Origin: Ignavibacteriales bacterium | GTDB lineage: Bacteria > Bacteroidota > Ignavibacteria > Ignavibacteriales > Ignavibacteriaceae | Direction: 5' to 3' | Length of the DNA: 64,000 nt | Assembly (NCBI GenBank): GCA_003538625.1 | Contig: DPRR01000021.1 | Coordinates: 1-64,000, forward strand | Shown: positions 53,322 through 60,708 of the stretch, piece by piece | Position numbering within the stretch: position 1 is the stretch's first letter | Layout: every line of letters begins with the position of its first letter | Position numbers and translations under genes: made by a program | The notes under the pieces: model-generated | The model's input: the letters and a program-made list of their open reading frames with translations, nothing else | What the model was told of the DNA's origin: nothing | The model's database searches: none

Positions 53322-54542
53322 ATGAGTATACTTAAATTTCCATCATTGAACGAGCAAATGGACGTTATCAAGCGTGGTGTGGTTGAGATAATTCCAGAAG
53401 ATGAACTTGTTAAGAAGATTGAAAAATCATTAAAAACTTCTAAACCATTAAACATCAAACTTGGCTGTGATCCAAGCAGACCAGATTTACATATTGGTCA
53501 TTCTGTTGTAATCAGAAAACTTGCACAGTTTCAGGAACTTGGTCATCAGGCAATATTAATTATAGGTGATTTTACCGGAATGATCGGTGATCCATCGGGC
53601 AGAAATGCTACTCGCCCTGCCCTAACACTTGAAGCAACAAGAATCAATGGTAATAGTTACTTTGAACAGGCTTCAAAAATTTTACATAAAGAAAAAACTA
53701 AAATTGTTTACAACTCAGAATGGCTCGGCAAAATGTCTTTTGAAGATGTAATTAAACTTGCATCAAAATACACTGTTGCAAGAATGATTGAGCGTGATGA
53801 TTTTACAAAACGATTTAAAGCCGGTGAGCCAATTAGTGTTCACGAATTTCTTTACCCGCTTGCTCAGGCAATGGATTCAGTAGCGATTGAAAGTGATGTT
53901 GAACTTGGCGGTACAGATCAAAAATTTAATTTACTTGTGGGAAGAGATATACAGCGTGAATATGGTATTGAACCGCAAGTGATTTTAACAATGCCATTGT
54001 TAGTTGGAATTGATGGCGTAGAAAAGATGAGTAAATCATATGATAACTATATTGGAATTTCTGATGAACCATCTCAGATTTTTGGAAGAACTTTATCAAT
54101 TCCAGATAATCTCATTTATCAATACTTTGAACTTGCCACAAATGTATCAAACAAAAAACTTGCTGAAATAACATCTCAGTTAACAGATGGAACAACAAAT
54201 CCAAGGGATATAAAACGCGAACTTGCAAGAACTCTTGTAACTATGTATCACGATGAAAACGCAGCAATAAATGCCGAAAAAGAATTTGATAATATATTCA
54301 TCAACAAAGGTTTACCTGATGATATTGAAGAATTTAATATTGGTGATAAAAAAGAAATAAATATTTTAGATTTAATAATTTTAGTAAATTTCGCTCAATC
54401 AAAAGGTGAAGCACGCAGACTTGTTACACAAGGCGGTGTTTCAATTGATAACAATAAAATAGATGATGTGCAGTTTATTGTTTCTGTAAAATCAGGAATG
54501 ATCCTGAAAGTTGGCAAACGAAAATTCATAAAACTCATTTAA
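53322..54542 (+). CDS. tyrS: Tyrosyl-tRNA synthetase
   Basis: A class I synthetase charging tRNA-Tyr. 406 residues, of the TyrZ-like length. HIGH form DPSRPDLHIGHSVV (about 48-61), KMSKS form GVEKMSKSYDNYIG (about 229-242), and a C-terminal S4 RNA-binding domain (NFAQSKGEARRLVTQGGVSI). The catalytic domain is intact. Starts 169 bases after smpB; followed 23 bases later by pdaD. Confidence 0.96.
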   Translation: MSILKFPSLNEQMDVIKRGVVEIIPEDELVKKIEKSLKTSKPLNIKLGCDPSRPDLHIGHSVVIRKLAQFQELGHQAILIIGDFTGMIGDPSGRNATRPALTLEATRINGNSYFEQASKILHKEKTKIVYNSEWLGKMSFEDVIKLASKYTVARMIERDDFTKRFKAGEPISVHEFLYPLAQAMDSVAIESDVELGGTDQKFNLLVGRDIQREYGIEPQVILTMPLLVGIDGVEKMSKSYDNYIGISDEPSQIFGRTLSIPDNLIYQYFELATNVSNKKLAEITSQLTDGTTNPRDIKRELARTLVTMYHDENAAINAEKEFDNIFINKGLPDDIEEFNIGDKKEINILDLIILVNFAQSKGEARRLVTQGGVSIDNNKIDDVQFIVSVKSGMILKVGKRKFIKLI

Positions 54543-54565
54543 TTTAGTATCAGAAAGGGACGCAA

Positions 54566-55111
54566 TTGTATCTACCAACCAAAATATTTTTCACCAAAGG
54601 TGTTGGAAGACACAAAGAGTATTTAAGCTCTTTTGAACTTGCATTGAGAAATGCAAGAATCGAAATCTGCAATCTTGTAACTGTAAGCAGTATTTTTCCA
54701 ATCGGTTGTAAACGTGTTTCAATTGATGAAGGAGTAAAACTAATCACTCCTGGTCAAATAACACATTGCGTTATGGCACGCAATTCTACAAACGAGCCAA
54801 ACAGATTAATTGCAGCAAGCCTTGGTGTTGCTATTCCGGCCGATACCAATGCGTACGGCTATTTATCGGAACATCATCCATACGGGCAGCCTGAAAAAAT
54901 CTGCGGTGAATATGCCGAAGATTTAGCTGCAACAATGTTAGCTTCAACTTTAGGTGTTGAGTTTGATCCTGAAAAAGACTGGAGTGAACGAGAAGACATC
55001 TATAAAATGTCCGGAAAAATTGTTCGCACATTTAATGTTACCCAATCAGCCGAAGGCGATAAAAACGGAATATGGACAACAGTAATCGCGGTTGGTGTTT
55101 TTCTTCCATAG
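54566..55111 (+). CDS. pdaD: Pyruvoyl-dependent arginine decarboxylase
   Basis: PdaD decarboxylates arginine to agmatine for polyamine synthesis and is a self-cleaving proenzyme. 181 residues. The serinolysis site is in NLVTVSSIFPIGCK, where the second Ser becomes the pyruvoyl group. KGVGRHKEYLSSFE at the N-terminus, GYLSEHHPYGQ and EDLAATML are also typical. The start is TTG 54566, supported by an AAAGGGA ribosome binding site about 7 bases before; no ATG is better placed. It is 15 bases ahead of terC. Confidence 0.93.
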   Translation: MYLPTKIFFTKGVGRHKEYLSSFELALRNARIEICNLVTVSSIFPIGCKRVSIDEGVKLITPGQITHCVMARNSTNEPNRLIAASLGVAIPADTNAYGYLSEHHPYGQPEKICGEYAEDLAATMLASTLGVEFDPEKDWSEREDIYKMSGKIVRTFNVTQSAEGDKNGIWTTVIAVGVFLP

Positions 55112-55126
55112 CAAAAGAAAGATTGA

Positions 55127-56053
55127 TTGATAACTGAATATTCTTTCTGGTTTATCTTTTCCGCTGTTATTGCGGTTATGTTATTTATTGATTTATATGT
55201 TACAGATCATAGACGCGGAAAAATTTCTTTAAAGGCAAGTCTTATATGGAGCGGTGTATGGATATTCACCGCTCTTCTTTTTAATCTATTCCTTTACTTT
55301 TATCTTGAAGACGGACATACAAAAGCTCTGGAGTTCATCACCGGATACATTATAGAAAAATCACTTTCTGTAGATAATCTTTTTGTTTTCCTTATGATTT
55401 TCAGTGTGATGGATATTAAGCCTGAAAATCAACCGCATATTCTTAAGTGGGGAATCCTGAGTGCAATAGTTTTCAGAATAATTTTCATCTTTGCCGGTGT
55501 GGCATTAATCAATTTGTTCCATCCTATCATTTATGTTTTTGCCATCATATTACTCATTGCTTCTTACAAAATGGCATTTGGCGGTGAACAGAAAATTGAT
55601 GTGGAAAACAACTGGTTGATAAAAATTGCCAGAAAATATTTCAAACTAAATACTGCTTACGAAGGTCGAAAGTTTTTTATAAAATTTAATAAAAAATTTT
55701 ACATAACAACAACTTTTCTTACACTTCTTTTAATTGAATCTTCGGATATAGTTTTTGCAGTAGATTCAATTCCAGCCATAATAGCAATTACAAAAGATAC
55801 TTTCATAATAATTTCTTCAAATATCTTCGCTATCCTCGGATTGCGCGCTTTATATTTTGCCCTGGCAGGATTGGTTGATTTATTTGTTTACTTAAAATAT
55901 GGAGTAGCAATAATACTTTTTTATGTCGGTATAAAAATGCTGCTTTCTGAAATTTATAAAATACCAACAGAGTTTTCGTTGGCGATAATAATATTATTCC
56001 TGGGCGGTTCAATTATCTTATCGCTTTTTAAACGGAATCGATTTAAACATTAA
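55127..56053 (+). CDS. TerC-family membrane protein
   Basis: A 308-residue integral membrane protein of the TerC/Alx family, members of which export Mn2+ or assist metalation of exported proteins. Two acidic signature segments are present: EKSLSVDNLFVFLMIFSVM (about 84-102) and LIESSDIVFAVDSIPAI. The start is TTG at 55127 (ITEYSFW follows). Its last 36 bases overlap the convergent SSS symporter gene. About nine hydrophobic segments. Confidence 0.9.
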   Translation: MITEYSFWFIFSAVIAVMLFIDLYVTDHRRGKISLKASLIWSGVWIFTALLFNLFLYFYLEDGHTKALEFITGYIIEKSLSVDNLFVFLMIFSVMDIKPENQPHILKWGILSAIVFRIIFIFAGVALINLFHPIIYVFAIILLIASYKMAFGGEQKIDVENNWLIKIARKYFKLNTAYEGRKFFIKFNKKFYITTTFLTLLLIESSDIVFAVDSIPAIIAITKDTFIIISSNIFAILGLRALYFALAGLVDLFVYLKYGVAIILFYVGIKMLLSEIYKIPTEFSLAIIILFLGGSIILSLFKRNRFKH

Positions 56054-57418
56054 ACCGGTTGAGTGAACAATAAAAGCAAAAGTCAATCCCAACAGCATTG
56101 GTTCAATCTGCATCATCCAATCTGTTTCAATATAATTTTTGAAAAATATCCAGATTGAACTAATTAATACTGCGCCAATCATTTCCAAAAGAATAAGAGA
56201 AGAAGATATTCTGATTTTGGGATAATATGCACTTATAACAGGAAGAATAATACCCGGTATAAAAAGCGAACCAATTGTGTACCAAATTTCAACCACTGAA
56301 GGAATTAAATAAGCAATAATGATGGATAAAATTCCTGATACTGCCAATCCAATTATTGTATAATATTTAACTTTACTTTCAGACGAAGTTTTTGAAATTT
56401 TAAAAATAAAATCTCTTCCAATTGTTGTAGCACTTAGAAATAAAAAACTGTTTAGTGTGGATATAATTGTTGCGAACAATGCTGCATAAAAAATTCCCTT
56501 TAATCCTGATGATAAAACTTTTTCAGCCAACAGTGGAAATGCCTGAACCGGTTGATCAAGATCAGGAATTATTGCACGCGCAAATAATCCTATTGTTGTA
56601 GTAAGAAAATCGAACAATGCAAAAAATACGATTGAAATCAGTATTCCATTGCGGGCAACGTTACCATTTTTAGCAGCGTTTGCTCTTTGATGAAACCCCG
56701 GATCGGCAAATGTCCAGAGGGCAATCAAAAACCAGACAATTAAAAACCCGGGTGATGAATTACCGGTTATGGTCAAATAAGATGAGGGAAGATTTTCCTG
56801 AAGGAAACCGAACCCGCCAAATGATGAAATACACACTATAAATATTACAATGAAACCAATAAACATTACAAAAAACTGAAAAGCATCTGCAAAAATATTT
56901 GAACGAAATCCACCTTTAATTAAGTATGATCCCGACAAAACAAGGCTGATGATAAGTGAGATAAAAATATTTGTACCAAAGACTAAGGAAATAAGATTTG
57001 CACTCATCAACAGATACGGCGCTGGTGAAACCAGAACAAACACAACTATGGCTGAAATTAGCCCCGCTTCCTTACCATAGACTTCAATTAATTTTTCAGG
57101 TATTGTAAAAAGTGAAGCTTCCCGGATCTTTTTAGCAAAAAATAACGCAAACAAAAAAGCAAAGAAGTAATAAGGAAAACCTTGTGTAAACCAGCTAACC
57201 AATCCATAACGATACGTAAACTCCCCTACACCAATTATTCCGCCGTACCAGGTAGAAACCGTAGTTAAAATGAAAAGGAATAATCCAACTTTTCTTCCGG
57301 AAAGTAAATAATCCTCAGAGTTTGATAAAGTTTTTCTTGAAGAAAGAAAACCAATTAATAAAAGTAAAATGAAGAAAGTAATAATAATTGTAATATCAAG
57401 ACCACTAAAAGAGATCAT
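56018..57418 (-). CDS. Sodium:solute symporter in a TPP-riboswitch operon, candidate thiamine transporter
   Basis: A 466-residue SSS-family symporter with about 13 transmembrane segments. The sodium-solute pattern YRYGLVSWFTQGFPYYFF, GGIIGVGEFTYRYG, and ADPGFHQRANAAKNG are visible. It is the last gene of a TPP-controlled operon with a TonB receptor and thiamine pyrophosphokinase, and its start overlaps the kinase stop by 14 bases. An SSS-type carrier named ThiV has been predicted in other TPP regulons, so inner-membrane thiamine import is the best guess. No direct evidence of substrate. It overlaps terC convergently. Confidence 0.88.
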   Translation of the reverse strand: MISFSGLDITIIITFFILLLLIGFLSSRKTLSNSEDYLLSGRKVGLFLFILTTVSTWYGGIIGVGEFTYRYGLVSWFTQGFPYYFFAFLFALFFAKKIREASLFTIPEKLIEVYGKEAGLISAIVVFVLVSPAPYLLMSANLISLVFGTNIFISLIISLVLSGSYLIKGGFRSNIFADAFQFFVMFIGFIVIFIVCISSFGGFGFLQENLPSSYLTITGNSSPGFLIVWFLIALWTFADPGFHQRANAAKNGNVARNGILISIVFFALFDFLTTTIGLFARAIIPDLDQPVQAFPLLAEKVLSSGLKGIFYAALFATIISTLNSFLFLSATTIGRDFIFKISKTSSESKVKYYTIIGLAVSGILSIIIAYLIPSVVEIWYTIGSLFIPGIILPVISAYYPKIRISSSLILLEMIGAVLISSIWIFFKNYIETDWMMQIEPMLLGLTFAFIVHSTGLMFKSIPFKKR

Positions 57419-58058
57419 GCTTTTTCATAAAATTAAAATCACGAATTATAAAAACAACTCCGCCATGAATTTCAAGTTTAACGATATGTGAATTTGAAAC
57501 ATTAGAAGTACTTTCTCTCATACCAAAGGGTAAAACTGCATTTGTAAGTTTATATTTCAATCCTGTTGAGGTTATTTTAGTTTTGTTATCAAGCGCATAA
57601 AGCGAAATAGTTTCACCTTTTTTTGATTTAATAATTGTAGTTGAATTAAAAGCTGTAAGAAAGGATTTTTCTGCCGCAATATGCAGCTTAATTTTACCAA
57701 AATATTTTATTACGATGCCAAGATTACAAATTGTATGATCAAGTCTGTCCCCTGTTACACCAAGTAAAACTACTTCAGTAATTTTTTTTCTGATCGCAAA
57801 TTTTAAACATTTCTCAACGTCAGTATCATTTTGTCTGCTGTATTTTATAATAATAGATTTCTTTTCAAAATACTTTTGTGTGGATTTTTTAATTGAATCA
57901 AAATCCCCGATTATATAATCCGGAATTATTTTTAATTTCATAGCTGAATTTGCACCACCATCAGCACAAATAATTGTTGAGAAACTTTTTTTTACAAAAT
58001 ATTCTACAACTTTTTTAGTTGGTGATTTTCCATTAGCTAAGATTATACATTTTTCCAT
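57405..58058 (-). CDS. thiN: Thiamine pyrophosphokinase
   Basis: This enzyme transfers pyrophosphate from ATP to thiamine, giving TPP. 217 residues. N-terminal ATP-binding domain motifs: CADGGANSAM, IIGDFDSI, RQNDTDVEKCL, and GVTGDRLDHTICNLG; C-terminal beta domain with ISLYALDNKTKITSTGLKY and GMRESTSNV, the TPK thiamine-binding segments. It lies between the TonB receptor (12 bases) and the symporter (14-base overlap), so imported thiamine is charged at once. Confidence 0.95.
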   Translation of the reverse strand: MEKCIILANGKSPTKKVVEYFVKKSFSTIICADGGANSAMKLKIIPDYIIGDFDSIKKSTQKYFEKKSIIIKYSRQNDTDVEKCLKFAIRKKITEVVLLGVTGDRLDHTICNLGIVIKYFGKIKLHIAAEKSFLTAFNSTTIIKSKKGETISLYALDNKTKITSTGLKYKLTNAVLPFGMRESTSNVSNSHIVKLEIHGGVVFIIRDFNFMKKHDLF

Positions 58059-58070
58059 TTTATTACCCGG

Positions 58071-60539
58071 TTATAATCCAACCTGAATTCCTGCGATAAA
58101 ATTTCTTTCGGCTGCCGGAAAAAATTCTTTTCCAATTGCGTAAGCAGAATACAAATTATCAAATAAATTATTCATTTGAAGATAAATTTTTGAATTAGTC
58201 AAACCGTTAAACAGCTTTACGTCATAACTTCCAAAAAAATCAACTACAAAGTATGAATTATTAACGTTATCATTGTAATCAACAAAGGATGGATATTTTT
58301 GCAAATATTCTGAAAGTTTATCATCAAAATTATCAGAATAAAACTTTCCAACATACTTAGCATTTAATTTTAGAAAGATTCCATTTGAATAAAATTGAAT
58401 TCCTAAATTTGATAGGAATTCTGGAAAACCGCTGATGCTGTTCTCTGAAATATCAATAAAAGTTGTATTAGTTAAAAAATATTTACCATTTGAAATTTTA
58501 TTTTTGCTGTAACTGGCGTTACCAAATATTTCAATACTTTCAAATAATTTGATCAATGTGCCAACTTCAATTCCCACGTGCGTGGTCTGATCAACATTTC
58601 CGGTTATCGGCTGACCAAATCTATCGACTTTACCGTTTTTAATTATTTCATCTTTAAATAGCATGTAAAAAAGATTTACATTAAAATTAAAATTATCGTT
58701 ACTAAAAGAGGTGCCTGCTTCAATATCATTCATTGTTTCGGGTTTTACGAGTGGAGAATTAAAATCATATGTTCCATTTGAATTTAATTCAAATTGAGGA
58801 ATTTCACCGGCACTTGATTCGGCGGCATCGTAATAATTTTTTAATCTGGGTTCACGCGTTACCCGTGCAAATGAAATAAAAATATTATGCATTTGATTTA
58901 TTTTATAATTTATTCCAACCCTTGGATTTAAATATAAATCACTTACTGAAAAATCATTATTTAAATATTTTTCATTGTAAAGTCTGTATTTATGATAAGC
59001 AAGCTGTAGTTCAGCAAGAATATTAATATTTTTATTTAGATCATAAGATTCATGAACAAATCCATTAAAAATATTTTTATAACCATTATAAAAATAATAT
59101 TGATATTCTTTTATAATTCCCGGCGGCAGGTTTTCAGCAAAATTAATATTACCCCAATGATCTGATCGATGAAGTCTAAACTCACCGCCAAGAATAAAAG
59201 TACCATTTGCATGTTTAATACTTATTCTTGGAATCCATCCAAATTGTTTGTTTTCAACCTGCGCTCTTATTAATGCATTTTGCGGAACGTAGCTACTATC
59301 AAAACCATTTTCTTTCAATCTAAAATAATCATTATAATAAACCGACCACGAGCCATCATAATCAAAAAATCCTGAACCAAGTACCAGAAACAGAGCTGAG
59401 TTTATTTTAATCTTATCATTTAATTGATACTCATTCAATAATTCAAAATGAGGTTGAGAAAAATTTTCAATTTCCTCATATCTTCTGTTAAGAGTATAAG
59501 TGTAGCCACTTTGATCAGCCTCCCAGTAAGAATAATTTTCTTTACGCAGCTTTTTATCATTGATAGCAAATTTCGCAATCCCAGTATAAGCGAGACCATC
59601 AGAAATAGGACCACCGTATAAGTTTATTTGACTCGTAAGTTTTTCATCATATCTGACCACTGAAAAATGATATGAATTTAATTTTGACCAGGAAGAATTT
59701 CTATATCCTGAACTTAAAATCTGAGATAGTTTTGAATAAATTGAATATTTATTATTTATAAGTCCGCTTGAAAAAGCAGCACTATATTTTCTTGTATTAA
59801 AACTTCCAACTGATGCTGAAAAGTTTACTTGTGCCTGATCTGAAAATGGTGAGGTGATAATATTAATAGATCCGCCGATGGCAGGATATCCTGTAACTCC
59901 TGAACCCGCTCCACGCTGCACTTGAATTAATTCTGTACTAGAAAGCAAATCGGGAAAATCAAGCCAATAAACATTGTGATCTTCAGGATCGTTTTGAGGA
60001 ATTCCATTTACAGAAACTGAAATTCTTCTTTGATCAAATCCCCGAATGCTTAAGTAGTTATAACCAATTCCATTTCCATTTTCTGAATAAAAAGTGGTTG
60101 ATGGTAATTGACTAAGATAATTTGGAATATCCTGGACGATATAATCTTTTTGGATTTCTGCTTTACTGATTGCATCAAATGCTATTGGTGTTATACCATT
60201 TTTACCTAAACCAGCTTCCACAAGAATTGTTTGAGATGGTAAAATTATTTTCTGGAGATAGATTGTAAGTAGTTCAGATTTTAAATCTGCTAATTGAGAG
60301 ATAAAACTTTTGTAACCTATGTAGCTTACAACTAAAGTATCAGTTTTTTTAAAATTGCCGGAAATTGAAAAGTTACCCGTTTCATTTGATGTAGTTCCAT
60401 TTCCGGTTCCTTTAATAAATATATTCGCAAATTGTAAATTTGCTTTTGAGTCAGCGTCTCTGATAAATCCGTGTAAAGTGATTGTCTGAGGAAATATTTG
60501 AAAAGTAAGTAAATGTAAAAGAATGATTATTTTTTTCAT
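58071..60539 (-). CDS. TonB-dependent outer-membrane receptor, predicted for thiamine
   Basis: An 822-residue outer-membrane receptor. Signal peptide KKIIILLHLLTFQIFPQ, then a carboxypeptidase-regulatory-like domain (about 20-95; LHGFIRDADSKANLQFANIF). The TonB plug follows (QDIPNYLSQLPSTTFY, RGFDQRRISVSVNGIPQNDPE, VQRGAGSGVTGYPAIGGSI), then a beta-barrel closing with YSAYAIGKEFFPAAERNFIAGIQVGL. The start is set at 60539 because GGAG lies 8 bases upstream; longer frames would run through the terminator. Directly under the TPP riboswitch, so the ligand is expected to be thiamine or a phosphate ester. First gene of the operon. Confidence 0.9.
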   Translation of the reverse strand: MKKIIILLHLLTFQIFPQTITLHGFIRDADSKANLQFANIFIKGTGNGTTSNETGNFSISGNFKKTDTLVVSYIGYKSFISQLADLKSELLTIYLQKIILPSQTILVEAGLGKNGITPIAFDAISKAEIQKDYIVQDIPNYLSQLPSTTFYSENGNGIGYNYLSIRGFDQRRISVSVNGIPQNDPEDHNVYWLDFPDLLSSTELIQVQRGAGSGVTGYPAIGGSINIITSPFSDQAQVNFSASVGSFNTRKYSAAFSSGLINNKYSIYSKLSQILSSGYRNSSWSKLNSYHFSVVRYDEKLTSQINLYGGPISDGLAYTGIAKFAINDKKLRKENYSYWEADQSGYTYTLNRRYEEIENFSQPHFELLNEYQLNDKIKINSALFLVLGSGFFDYDGSWSVYYNDYFRLKENGFDSSYVPQNALIRAQVENKQFGWIPRISIKHANGTFILGGEFRLHRSDHWGNINFAENLPPGIIKEYQYYFYNGYKNIFNGFVHESYDLNKNINILAELQLAYHKYRLYNEKYLNNDFSVSDLYLNPRVGINYKINQMHNIFISFARVTREPRLKNYYDAAESSAGEIPQFELNSNGTYDFNSPLVKPETMNDIEAGTSFSNDNFNFNVNLFYMLFKDEIIKNGKVDRFGQPITGNVDQTTHVGIEVGTLIKLFESIEIFGNASYSKNKISNGKYFLTNTTFIDISENSISGFPEFLSNLGIQFYSNGIFLKLNAKYVGKFYSDNFDDKLSEYLQKYPSFVDYNDNVNNSYFVVDFFGSYDVKLFNGLTNSKIYLQMNNLFDNLYSAYAIGKEFFPAAERNFIAGIQVGL

Positions 60540-60550
60540 AAAATTACTCC

Positions 60551-60580
60551 AAAAAAAATAGCCGTTGGAGAAACGGCTAT
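60551..60580 (-). terminator. Riboswitch expression-platform terminator
   Basis: A perfect 9-bp stem ATAGCCGTT/AACGGCTAT with a TCTCC loop, followed on the minus strand by eight T. It lies between the TPP aptamer and the receptor start. The 5' arm AGCCGTT can also pair with AACGGGCT at the 3' edge of the aptamer's P1, giving an antiterminator. Confidence 0.85.
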
Positions 60581-60596
60581 CGAAAAAAATCATTCT

Positions 60597-60692
60597 TAGC
60601 CCGTTTTCCTACGCTGGAATTACCCAGATCAGGTTTTAGGGTATTATCTCAGATATCCCACGGGTAGCGGGATAACACCCCTAACGGCTCAG
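60597..60692 (-). ncRNA. TPP riboswitch (THI element)
   Basis: On the minus strand the conserved blocks are in order: GGGGTG, then CTGAGATAATACCCT, then ACCTGATCTGG, then TAATTCCAGCGTAGG. P1 pairs AGCCGTT (60683-60689) with AACGGGCT (60598-60605) with one bulge. An intrinsic terminator follows. High TPP should stop transcription of the receptor-thiN-symporter operon. It begins only 17 bases after the transglycosylase stop, so its promoter lies inside that gene or it is read through. Confidence 0.95.
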
Positions 60693-60708
60693 TAAATAAA
60701 TATATTGG

